From: Ichthyophthirius multifiliis
Lineage: Eukaryota; Ciliophora; Oligohymenophorea; Hymenostomatida
Assembly: GCF_000220395.1 (NCBI RefSeq)
Contig: NW_004086145.1
Location: 1-64,000, forward strand
DNA length: 64,000 nucleotides
Direction: 5' to 3'
The notes below the pieces were generated by a model. That model was not told the origin of the DNA. It did not search any database and was given only the letters and a program-made list of their open reading frames with translations. The position numbers and the translations under genes were made by a program. Below are positions 41,251 through 51,913 of the stretch, piece by piece; within the stretch, counting starts at the first letter, position 1; every line of letters starts with the position of its first letter.

Positions 41251-41600
41251 ATGCAAAACTTTATTAAATTTTAGAGAGAAGATTTTATGTAAAAAAAATA
41301 GAATAATATTAAAAATATTATATTTACAGATAATATAGATAAAAAAAGTAATAATAAAGAAATAAAAGACAAAACTAATATAAAAAACTAAAAAAGTTAT
41401 AATTATTAATTAATTAATTAAATAGTTATTAAAATATTTAAGATATTAAATTATATAACATTATTAATATTTAATATTTAATTTATTAAATATAATAAAA
41501 TAAAAAATATAATATTTAATTTGAAATAATTTTTTATTAAATATAAATATTTATATAAAACAATTTATTAAATAATAATATAATTATATTATAATTATAT
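41251..41600 (+). CDS. Possible small ORF, weak
   Basis: ATG at 41251 opens MQNFIKFQREDFMQKKQNN, followed by a Lys/Asn-rich stretch that soon becomes low-complexity I/N/Y/F sequence typical of AT-rich noncoding DNA. No stop or domain is clear. It may be a short gene, a first exon or chance. Confidence 0.25.
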
Positions 41601-42174
41601 ATATATATAAATATAAAATATTTATATTTATATATAAGAATATATTTATTTATAGATTTTATTTATATGTTAATTTTAAATATATTTAATATCCTAATAT
41701 ACTTATATTTTTATATATTTTTATATTTATATATAAAAAATTCTTTTATTAGATATCTTTAATTTTTATTTTAAAACTTTATATATTTTATATCTATTCT
41801 ATTTTATTTTTAAAAATTTATAGAAAAAATATATAATTTATTAAATAAATAATATATTATTGCGTATTACATTTTTATTTATTAACTTAATTAATTACAT
41901 AATAAAATATTTTTTATTTAATAGAAAATGATATTTAATATTTATCTTTAATTTATATTAATTAAATATTTTTTTAAAAAAATCATAAAATAAAATATAT
42001 ATTTAATTTTTATTAAAAAATAAAAATATATATTAAAAAAATTAACAAAAACCTTAAAAGAAGAAAAAAAATTTTTACATTATAAAAAAAATTTTTGTAT
42101 ATAATAAAAATAAAATCAATAAATTTTAAAAAGAAAAAAAAGTTAGAATTAAAATTTATAAATAAAAAAAAAAT
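41601..42174. other. AT-rich upstream region of SELENOT
   Basis: A/T-only spacer with short AT repeats. No gene or motif seen. Confidence 0.45.
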
Positions 42175-42908
42175 ATGGCAAAGAATTAGGTTGAAAGAAT
42201 TATTTTTACTATATTCTTTGCTTTTCTTCTTTTAGACATAATAATAGTCCAAAACTAAATGAAAAATCCAGATTAACCTTCTTAACAATAAAGACCATAA
42301 AACGAAGAAGAATAAGAAATACAATATACTTAAAATAATAACTAAAGTTAAGATAAAAACTAAGAATACTTAAAAGAAGAAATATAAGAATAAGATACAA
42401 TCCATAGTTAAAAACACTATAACAATCGTGAATAAATACGTCCTAAATAAGAAAAAGAAGATAAAAATATATAAATAAATAAATTATTGTTTAATATTGC
42501 ATTGGGTGATCTTATAAAGGAAATTTTATTTAATTAAAAAATGCGATAGATTCAAAAGTTCCTAATGTAGATATTATTGGAACAGAGTACCCAGCCACCC
42601 CTTTAAATCAATTTTTATCAAAAATAATAAATGTTATATAAATTGGAGGAATTACATTAATTATTTTTGGAGAAAAAATATTTTAAATTCTAAAAATAAA
42701 TAACTTGCCAGATACTTATTATAAAATTTAATAAAATAAATGGACTGCGGGTATATTCTTATTTTTTGTAGGAAATATGATTAGTGGAGCTCTTTTATAA
42801 ACAGGAGCTTTCGAAGTTATTTGTAATGATGAACTTATATTTTCAAAACTATAACAAGGAAGAATGCCTAATTTAAATGAAATTATTTTTGCTATTTAAG
42901 AAATGTGA
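42175..42908 (+). CDS. SELENOT: Selenoprotein T, TGA-encoded selenocysteine
   Basis: ATG at 42175 gives a hydrophobic N-terminal segment (ERIIFTIFFAFLLLDIIIV), as in the ER-resident thioredoxin-fold SELENOT family. A ciliate-specific Q/E/N-rich linker follows. The redox motif reads VQYCIG-TGA-SYKG, a CxxU with TGA at 42507-42509, in the place of vertebrate CVSU. Downstream the frame is intact and follows SELENOT: IIGTEYPATPLNQF, then IINVIQIGGITLIIFGEKIF (membrane segment), AGIFLFFVGNMISGALLQTG, then TGAFEVICNDELIFSKLQQG and MPNLNEIIFAIQEM. It ends at a second TGA, 42906-42908. One extra base in the A run near 42455 is needed to join the signal-peptide frame to the CxxU frame; other genes here need similar corrections. 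A SECIS-like hairpin lies 115 nt past the stop. The residue is expected to be a redox-active Sec. Confidence 0.92.
42507..42509 (+). promoter_or_regulatory. SELENOT: TGA selenocysteine recoding codon
   Basis: In-frame TGA at the U of CxxU, flanked by a frame conserved on both sides. TGA is also this gene's terminator. Confidence 0.88.
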
Positions 42909-43022
42909 AAAAATTAGTATAAAAGTAATATTTAAATTAAAAAATATAATAATATTATTTTATTTTTAAAAAAATAAAGGAAAAATATATTAATAATAAG
43001 ATCAATAAAATTTTTATATTCA

Positions 43023-43096
43023 TAAATGAAGTGTAAAGATTTAAAAATCTAAATATATAATTTATATTATATATAAAAGTCTTTATACTGAAATAA
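43023..43096 (+). promoter_or_regulatory. SELENOT: SECIS-like element in SELENOT 3' UTR
   Basis: The sequence reads ATGA at 43026-43029, followed directly by AGTGTAAAGA (43030-43039). This pairs over ten base pairs, with one G-U, with TCTTTATACT (43080-43089), which is followed directly by GA. That places the ATGA/GA non-Watson-Crick quartet at the helix base, as SECIS requires. Beyond the helix an unpaired TTTAAAAA stretch supplies the conserved apical adenines. A second stem, ATATATAA with TTATATAT (43053-43060 and 43067-43074), caps it, as in form 2 SECIS. It would recruit SBP2 and the Sec elongation factor. Confidence 0.8.
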
Positions 43097-43435
43097 TAAT
43101 TAAAAGAAGATAATTGTTTTATTAATAATCTTATTTATTATATATTTTAATTATAATAAATTATTATTAAAAAATAAATATAAATATAAATATTTATATA
43201 TATATATATTATATATTATATTTATTTATTTTTACTTAAAATTTTGTAAATTTTATTATTTAAAAAAAAATAAAAAAAATTTTAATCGCATATAAATATT
43301 TTATTTGATCATTTTAATATATATATTTTTTTTTTTATTTTATTTTATATATTTTTATTTAAAAAGTGAAAATAAAAAAAATATTTTTTTTAGTACATTT
43401 TCACTATAATAAATAGCCTCTTTTTTTATTTATTT

Positions 43436-43702
43436 ATGGGAAATTGTCTTAAAATATTTTTTTGCAAATTAAAAGAAGATGAAAATAATTTTAATTAATA
43501 ACTTTTACAAACAAAAAATATAGAATTATCTAGATTTAATGATATAAGTTTAAGTGACTAAAAGCCGGAAATAACATTAGAATTATCCGAAATAATGCAA
43601 AAAAGGATATTAAAATAATGTTCTTAATAATTTTCTATATAAAACGATATAATTTATATACGAAATAATAATAGTTTATAAGATATATATTAAAAATTAT
43701 GA
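43436..43702 (+). CDS. Small MGNC protein, 88 aa
   Basis: Uninterrupted frame from ATG 43436 to TGA 43700-43702. It begins MGNCLKIFFCKLKEDENNF: Gly2 could be N-myristoylated and Cys4 and Cys10 palmitoylated, so membrane anchoring is plausible. The rest is polar with no known domain. It lies 320 bp upstream of the TLDc gene on the same strand. The AT-rich tail of the frame lowers confidence; a further exon may exist downstream. Confidence 0.55.
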
Positions 43703-44022
43703 AAATTATTTAAAAAAAAACATTCTCCAATTTAATTTCAATAACAAAAAAAGTAATATTTTTTTAATAAATATGTAAATAACTTTATTTACTAAAAAAA
43801 TAGATATATTTAAAGTTATAATAATTAATTATTATTATAAAACCTTATAGTAATATATGTTTTTTTATTTTATTTTAAGAAAACATTTTTTTTTTAAAAG
43901 TTTTTAAAACATTAATTTTTATTTTTTTTATTAAAAGATTTGTATAAACTTATTTTAAATATAATTATTATTTAAAAAATAAAAAATAAATATAATATTA
44001 TTTTAATAAAATAATTAAAAAA

Positions 44023-44616
44023 ATGGGAGGAAATAACGAAAAAATAAAATCTACATTTGATAATGAATAATTAGAAGAAATAAAATAATGTTTTACTAAA
44101 ATTTGTATGAAAAAAGATGGGTATATTATAACAAAAAATATAAATATTATATATTAAATATTTATTTAATTTTATAAAAAAAAAAAAGTAATAATGGAAC
44201 AATAATAAGTCAAAATGGTTTAAAAAAATATATGAAGCCAAATAAGGACTTTTCATTAAAGTTATATTAATTTTTAGCTTAATAAAATATTAAATAATAG
44301 TTAGATTTTTAAACATATGTTTATTTTGGTATATATTAAAAGATAAAATATAAATCATATATTTATTAATATTTTATCTTATATTTATCTATTTTTAATA
44401 TAAATAAATTACCGTTTTTAAATATAAGTTGAATTTTTTGTTTAAAAAACGAAAATTTAAGAACAAAGGTAAGATATAATTAATATTCAAAAGTTGAATT
44501 ATTTGCATGTATTTCTATGTATGAATCATTAAATATAAAGAATATAATTCACGACAAAAAATAACTTAATTCTTCAAAAGTAACATATCGTTAAGGAATA
44601 TAATTTTTCAAAGTAT

Positions 44617-44657
<41 letters not shown>

Positions 44658-45146
44658 TAAATTTTTTAATATATTTTAATATTAATAGGATTTAGTTCTA
44701 TCATTTATGTAAAAGAAATAATTAAAAAGTGAAAAAAATAATGAAATTGAAGCGAAATTATTAACTAATTTAATTTTTGTTAATTTAAGTTAAATAACAT
44801 TCGAAGTTTTTATTTAAAATTTAAATTAAAAATTTCCAAATATCGAAAACTTTATTATTTAATATTTTTCACGTTTTTTCATAAAAATATAAAAATAAAA
44901 TATCTACGAAATATATTAAAATTCCTAAATTCTAACTTACAATATGTTATCTTTATTAAATTTAACTCATTCTTAAGTAAAAGCTTATATATAAATATTT
45001 TTACTGTATTTTTTTATAAATAAAACAAAAACAACAAATAAAAAATGCAAAAATAAATAATAAATTATAGATTTAAAATATAAATTTGATATTTTTTTTT
45101 ATTAAAAAATAAAAGAATAAAAAATAAATAAATATATATATTTATA

Positions 45147-45194
<48 letters not shown>

Positions 45195-46023
45195 CATATT
45201 TTTAAAAATTAAGTTAAATACATGCTTTTAAATCTAATTTATTTACGGAAATCATTTTAATGACATAAATTATGAATAGTTATTTACTATAATATCATGC
45301 TATTAATAAAAATAAAATTTATTGATTCTTTTTAGACATTAAATTGAAAATCTGCCTAACTTAAGTGAATTTGAATATGCGAAATCAAGAAAAGCTGAAA
45401 AATATGGAAAATAAAAGTCTATTTTCGGACTTTTTGTTGGAAAATATATTGATAATTGTTCTTTTTTTAAAATAGAGCCTAATTTAGCAATATTTTCGAA
45501 TATTAATTCTAGTCAAAAATTCTTCTAAATAGACTAAACAGGATTAGGTATATATTTCATTTAATTTTTAAAAAATAATTTTTTTAATTTAGTTAGTTTG
45601 TTTAAAGGCGAAAATAATATTTTTTTCTTACATAATAAAGTTAATGAAGAAAGTTATATTAAAAGTGAATTATTAGAAAATGAAATTGATGATGATAAAG
45701 TTATGCATTTAAAATTAGACTAAGTTGAAATTTGGGCTTTTAATGATTAAGTTATTATTGAAAATCACACAACTGCTGTTATTGACGAATATTAATAGAA
45801 CACTACAAAATTTTATACAGATGAAAATGTTTAATATCAAAAAACAATTTAATAAATACCATAATAATAGTTTGGTGTTGATAATGATAATTAAAATAAT
45901 AATATTTATTAAGAAAAATCTTATGTTTATTAAGTGGGAGAAAATTCATAATAATATTAAAGTGGTAATGGTAATAATAATTACTAGTTTTAAATAAAAG
46001 AAATAAAAAGAAATAATTATTGA
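44023..46023 (+). CDS. TLDc-domain protein, MEAK7-like
   Basis: ATG at 44023, beginning MGGNNEKIKSTFDNEQLEEI. This N-terminal layout, a possibly myristoylated glycine followed by an LEEIKQCF helix, resembles MEAK7/TLDC1, whose N terminus is MGN-type. The C-terminal part has TLDc features: GLFVGKYIDNCSFFKIEPN (about 45425-45485), IFSNINSSQKFFQIDQTGLG, then LFKGENNIFFLHNKVN and the closing VEIWAFNDQ. A Q/N-rich tail ends KEIKRNNY, TGA 46021-46023. Introns include about 44120-44188, an (AT)n-filled one near 44607-44689, 44980-45334 (contains another (AT)n run) and 45546-45591. TLDc proteins act in oxidative-stress protection or V-ATPase/mTOR-related lysosome biology; which applies here is not known. 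Middle exons are less certain. Confidence 0.75.
45150..45187. repeat. (AT)n microsatellite in TLDc gene
   Basis: Perfect AT run in a presumed intron of the TLDc gene. A similar run lies at 44621-44651. Confidence 0.8.
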
Positions 46024-46162
46024 AGAAGAATTATTTTATTTATTTTTTTAATAACATATAAAATTAAAATAAATATATATATCTTATAAATATATAAATT
46101 TATATTTTAAAATTAAATTTTATTAATTTATATAAATTATTTTTAAATATGAAAATAAAAAA

Positions 46163-46193
<31 letters not shown>

Positions 46194-46564
46194 TAATATG
46201 CATTTTTTTTTAAATATAATTAATAATTTATATCTCAAACTTATTTTTCATTTTTTTTAAATAATTTTCTAATATTCATATTAATGAATATAAATCATTA
46301 TTAATTTATAATAATAAACAAAAAATATAATAAATTTAAACTAAAAAAACATTGTCAAATAATAACAATCGAATCTAATATAATATAATAAATATATATT
46401 TTTTTTATTTTTTCTAAAAAAATATATAAAATACATATATTTATATCAATAAATATTGTAATATTTACTTTTTTTTTAAAAAAAAATAAGAAGTTAGAAA
46501 AAAAAAAATCAAATATAAAATTAAAAAGCCATATTTAAAAAACAAAAAAACAAAAAAAGTATAT

Positions 46565-48381
46565 ATGAACATAAACCTCAATTATATAAACACTTAATTA
46601 TCTGACTTCGACGAATCCACGTATATAGAAAAAGCACCCGAAAACAAAACTGAAGTTATCCAAATAATCCTCTAAACCCTCGACAACTTCGGTTACACCC
46701 AAACAATCTAATAACTCCAACAAGAAGCAAACATATGACTCGAAAACAACCAAATAAAATAATTCAAGACCCTTATATAAAATGGTGATTTCTAAAATTC
46801 AATTGAATTTGCAAATAACTTCCAATTTTCCTCCCCTTAAGACCATATTAGATGTAAATTTTTAATATACCGCCAATAATATTTCGAATATATACAAGCC
46901 CAAAATTTCCAACAAGCCGTAATCCTCCTTTAAGGTCATTTAAAAGAATACACTGAAAATTCGCCTTAAGATCTTTAAAAGCTACCCCCATTACTAATCT
47001 ATAATAAGGAAAATGAAATACAGTCTAAAATATCCTAAATAATAACAAATAATAATACAAAAAATCCTCCATTAAATAACTCAGTCTAAGAACAGCGAAA
47101 AATACTCCTCTAAGACATCTAAAAATAGACTAATCCCCAATAATTTATTTGCATAAACAACCGATTAAACTAAATAGTCAAATAAGCCAAATCCTATTAA
47201 ATTTTAACATGTAAAATACACTCCAAAATTGACCCAGATTTCTCCATTATAGAAAATCATAAATGTTCTCCCAATTTTTTGCCTTAAACTGTTCTTTTTT
47301 CTTCCTAAATACATTAAAATGAAGTCTGGCATGCCCAATTTTCTTCCAATGGCTTGTTTTTGGCCACTATATGTGATAAATCCACCCTTATTATTTGGAA
47401 AGTATAATCCCTAAACGATTTCTAAATAGAACTTTACGCAAAAAAAGAAAGCATACACTAATAAAATGTCATAACTTGCCTAAAATGGTTCCCTTAAAAC
47501 AACTCTAAGATAATCACCTGTTCAGAGGACAAAAGTATAAAAGTCTGGTCTATTCAAGACTAAAAAATACTCGAAAAATATACTATATCACACGAAACTT
47601 CAATCATTATAAACAACATAATAATTCAATAAGACGGCAAAAAGCTTCTTTTTAGTGGTCTAGAAAAAAGCCTTTATTAGTGGACTTTCGAGGAAAATGT
47701 CTTTGAGAAAATCCCCTGCGAATTCACCAATTAAGACCTCTATTTACTTCCTAATAATAAAGAAATAGTCCTTATTTCAACCGAAGGGAGAATTTCCATA
47801 ATTGACGTAAACACCAAATAAGAAATAAGGCATTTTCAGGAAAAAAATATAGTCACAAGTTCCTGTTTATCCCCAAATGGAAAATATATACTTCTAAATA
47901 CATATGGTCCTAAATATATAAGTGAATTACATTTATGGAAACTGAAAAACTGTACACTGGAGAAGATTTTCTAAGGATATAAATAGTCTAAGTATATGCT
48001 AAGACCAAGTATTAATGATAAATATGTGAGTATAGGAAGTGAAAATGGATAGATTTTTATTTGGCATATTAAATATGATAAAAGTCCTCTAATTATTATT
48101 AATATTTAAAATAATAATATTAAATTTAATTAAATTGATATTTATGATGAATTAAAATAAATAAATAATAATAATAATAATGAAATGAAAATTGAAAATG
48201 ATTAATAAAATGTAAATATATTTTTTATTTTTTTAAAAAATATTTTTTTTAGTATGAAAATTCTATAAACTAAGTATAATTTCATCCTAAATTTTAGAAT
48301 ATTTTAGTTGCCGTAAGTGATGATAAATATATAAGAATTTTCGGAAATAAAGAAAAGTTAATTGAAGCGGGAAAAATATGA
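46565..48381 (+). CDS. LisH-CTLH-WD40 protein (WDR26/Gid7-like)
   Basis: ATG at 46565. One 41-nt intron (48212-48252) leaves 592 codons in one frame. LisH (TEVIQIILQTLDNFGYTQTI) is followed by a CTLH-like helical segment (IQNGDFQNSIEFANNF). WD40 repeats start at NEVWHAQFSSNGLFLATICD and include KIITCSEDKSIKVWS, LLFSGLEKSLYQW, SCLSPNGKYILLNT and VSIGSENGQIFIWH. The last, after the intron, is ILVAVSDDKYIRIFG, before TGA 48379-48381. This layout is that of WDR26/Gid7 in the GID/CTLH ubiquitin ligase. One in-frame TGA (46736-46738) interrupts the LisH end between QEANI and LENNQIKQF and is the only defect in the frame. The 5' half uses C-ending codons (CTC, TTC, ACC) far more than its neighbours. 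Confidence 0.85.
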
Positions 48382-48524
48382 AAATGAAAAAAAATTATTA
48401 AATTAAAATGTATTTTTGTTTATTTATTTTTATTTTATTTTTTTTATTAAAAAATAAATTAATATAAAATCTTTTTAATATATAAAAAAAAATATTTTTA
48501 TATATATAAAAAGATATGTTCTAA

Positions 48525-48973
48525 TCATTTTTATTTTTATTAATTTTATATTTTTTTTAATTCATTTTATTCTTTTATAAGTTCATATTTCATTCCAATC
48601 CTTACTAAAGCTTCAAAATAAGTTTATAAGAAGACAATTGGACTTATACCCATCATAAATATTCCTCTTTTATATGTAATTAATTTTGAAACTCCAATTA
48701 AAAAATTTCTATCTTAAAATTTTGTAACCAGAATTTAGCTGATTAGTATAATCCTAAAAGGGTAAGATTCCCCATAATATTTAATCCTATTTGATATTTA
48801 ATTATACTTTTATCGTCATCATCTAATTCTTTAAATTTATATATTTTTTAATTGAAAGTACTTTCTATTTCTCGACGTTTAAATTAATGTAATTAAATGA
48901 ATTGTTTATGAATTTAATTTATATTTCCTTTCATATAAAATAATATTTTATCATTCAATTCTTTCTCATTCAT
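48525..48973 (-). CDS. Small conserved-looking protein, about 149 aa
   Basis: ATG at 48971-48973 (MNEKELNDKILFYMKGNINQ). A charged helical N-terminal half is followed by MGNLTLLGLYQSAKFWLQNF. After one base slip in a T run near 48703, it continues RNFLIGVSKLITYKRGIFMM, then GISPIVFLQTYFEALVRIGM and TGA at 48525-48527. The second half is amphipathic to weakly hydrophobic with a GxxxL pattern, possibly membrane-associated. I do not recognise a family. The well-balanced composition supports a real gene. Confidence 0.6.
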
Positions 48974-49328
48974 TTTCCTTTCCTTTTAATTTTATTTTTT
49001 CTTATTATTATTTATAAAAAAATATATATAAATGGTATTTTTAATTATTTTTAATATAAATTTATAAATAAATAATATTAATATGAAAAAAAAAATCAGT
49101 CCCGAAAGATGGTATTATGATAAATTAAATCATAGTTAATCATAATCATATTTATGCATCATAATTTTTAATTTTATAATTATAAAATTTTCATTTGATA
49201 TAATATATATTTAATTAATTAAATTATATAAAAAATCTATATATCTTTATTTTTATATAAATATATTGCTATATATGTTTTTTATTATTTTATATAATTA
49301 ATTTTATGGGTTATTACTAAATATATAT

Positions 49329-49394
<66 letters not shown>

Positions 49395-49439
49395 TTAAAT
49401 TAATTTAATTTGATAAAAATATATTAACTCTTTAACAAA
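48974..49439. repeat. Intergenic with long (AT)n tract
   Basis: AT-rich spacer between two minus-strand genes, dominated by an AT dinucleotide run at 49319-49390 with one interruption. Confidence 0.7.
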
Positions 49440-49529
49440 TCAAATATTATGAAGTGAATAACTTTTTTTCTAAAATTGTTATTACTTTTAAATTTTTACT
49501 AATGATTAAGAAGTTTAATATTTGTTTTT

Positions 49530-49592
<63 letters not shown>

Positions 49593-50274
49593 ATTTTTAG
49601 ATATTAACGGTAAAATCTATAATTATTTTATTGTTAATTAATCATAATTTTAATTTTAGTTTTATTATTTTTTTTATTGAAATTAATTATAGTTTTCTTA
49701 AAATTTATATTAAATTTTTTATTTTTGTTAATCTTTATTTTTTTTTATACAGGTAGTATAATGTTTAATCTTTAAATATTATCTGATATTATTTTTAAAA
49801 TACTAAAGCTTTCTTATTTTTATTATGTTTAAGAATTTATTTCTTAATTTAAATGTTTACTATCTTTATTCTCTTATAAATTATTTAATTATTTTTGATT
49901 AATTAATTACTATATAGTTTCAATTTCATTTTTTTTTTTATGTTTCTATCCTTTATTTAATTGATTTACTTGTTTAATTTATTCCAAAATAAATTCTATG
50001 TTTATTTTTTTATCTTTATTTTACACAAAATAACTTACTTATCTTTTCAATACTCCTTTTTCGATTGTTTTCTAAGGTTTTTTTTCACTACTCATTTATT
50101 CTAATTAATCAATATTTATTTTATTTTGAAATATATTAAAATTAAGCAATCTTTTTTCATAAATTTGATTTCTTTTTTATTTCGACAAAACTCCTTCTTT
50201 TATTTTCTAATACTCTTTATCATTTTTTTATAATAAATTTTAAAAATCCTAAAGGAAATTAAAATCATATTAAC

Positions 50275-50305
<31 letters not shown>

Positions 50306-51359
50306 TATAAATATATAAATACATTTTTTAATATTCCAAATAAAATAACATCTTAAGAATATACTATAGATGTATATTAATAATTTTTTTATAATAATGT
50401 TTCTTCTAATCCTAAATACCATCCTATAGAAACAATAGAAGTTTCATATTTAATTTTTTCTTTATGTATTTTTTGGAATCTGTTCTTACGATTATTTTAT
50501 AATAAATATTCTATTTATTTTTATTATTTAACATCACCTGATTTTATAAAATAAATATATTAGATTTCTTGGTTTTCTTATGTTATTATATTATTTCTTT
50601 TAAAGCTAAATTGTTTTGATTTCCAAAATAAATTCAAGGCAATATCTTTATTTAATTGTTACAAAATTCCTGATTTATAAAACAATTCGAAATTTTATTA
50701 ATCTTAACTAAATTCAAAATCATCTATAATTAATATTTTTTTTTTTATTTATAAAAAAAAAAAAAACTTAATATTTATTCATAATTTTTCTAATCTAAAA
50801 ATGCAATATGTGTATTTTCTATAAAATTCATTTAAAAATCATTATAATTTTTTTATTTTTCAAATAATTACCCAAAACTTTAATTATTTTAATATTATTA
50901 TATAACATTCTAATTTTCAATAATTTAACATTTTCCTTTTATTATTGAATAAAGAGAATTATTTAATTAAATTTTTTATCCTTTTTCATAATATTTATGC
51001 CTTAATCTTTATATACAATTGCAATAAATTTATTTGTTTTTTATTTTTTTTAATTCTTGTACATTTTCTGTCAATTTCATTAGTATAATTAAATCTTCAA
51101 TGCTCCTTTTTTCACCATCTTTTCTTAAAATAGAAATAGCTATCTTTTATTTTATATATTAAAAAAGTTTAAATAAAATAAATACATCACATATTTAATC
51201 ATTATAATCATCTAAAGATACAAATAATTATAATTCACTTAATAAGTCTAAGTTTAAATATTTCTAAACAATATTATCATTATTATTAATATCTATATAT
51301 TTTTATATTGTATTTTAAATAGAAATAATTGAATTTTCATATTATTAATAATTTTCCAT
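49440..51359 (-). CDS. Diverged cyclic-nucleotide-binding-domain protein
   Basis: ATG at 51357-51359 (MENYQQYENSIISIQN). A segment LRKDGEKRSIEDLIILMKLT followed by ENVQELKKI leads into a CNB-like beta-roll: HKYYEKGQKIQLNN, then YSIIKGKCQII, QSFGQLF and THIAFLD. A second set follows with NIITQENQEIQYIYFIKSGDV and, after a coil, YQYTSIVYSQDVILFGILKN. The phosphate-binding cassettes are eroded and I see no full FGE...R cassette, so nucleotide binding is doubtful. An (AT)n-filled intron lies at about 50270-50325. The 3' part is a Q/K/N coil (KTIEKGVLKRQVSYFV) running into a triplet repeat and poly-A at about 49523-49590. The stop (about 49440) is approximate, and slips in A/T runs near 50880 and 49530 are probable. 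Confidence 0.65.
49540..49590. repeat. (ATT)n triplet repeat
   Basis: About 16 ATT/TTA triplets next to an 18-T run, near the 3' end of the diverged CNB gene. The reading frame through it is uncertain. Confidence 0.8.
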
Positions 51360-51665
51360 TTTTTTTTTTATTTTTAATTTGCACATTAATTAAATTCTAA
51401 TAAAAGTATAAATTAATCATAAGAAAAGATATATAAAAATTAAAATTAACGTAGTTATTAAAAATATATAATTTACAAAATAGATTTTATTTTTCTCACA
51501 TATCTTTATTTTTTTTTATATTATATAAAAATAAAATAAAAAAAATATTATTAAAAAAATAGAAAAAAAATAATAAGAATAAAAGATTATGAATAATAAA
51601 AAAATATGATTTACGAAAAAATAAAAAATATATGTAAAATATTATATAAAAAAGATATTATATGG

Positions 51666-51670
<5 letters not shown>

Positions 51671-51709
<39 letters not shown>
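51671..51709. repeat. (AT)n microsatellite, intergenic
   Basis: AT run in the divergent promoter region between the CNB gene and the ANTH gene. Confidence 0.85.
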
Positions 51710-51715
<6 letters not shown>

Positions 51716-51913
51716 ATTTATATATAATATATAAAATATATTTATTAAATACATTTATTTTAATTACATATTTATATTTATACAATATTTTATTAATATT
51801 ATTATCTACTGCATTAATATATTATTATTTTAATATATATTTATTTTTTAATTTTATTTATCAATAATATATATTATATAAAAATATATATAGAAATAGA
51901 AATAAACAATTGT

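Noticed and set aside
42190-42235. Intron in the SELENOT 5' region
   Set aside because: It has GT...TTTTAG ends, but removing it deletes the signal peptide and does not bring the CxxU into frame.
45725-45997. 90-aa plus ORF MKFGLLMIKLLLK...
   Set aside because: Wrong frame of the TLDc gene; the correct frame reads VEIWAFNDQ across the same bases.
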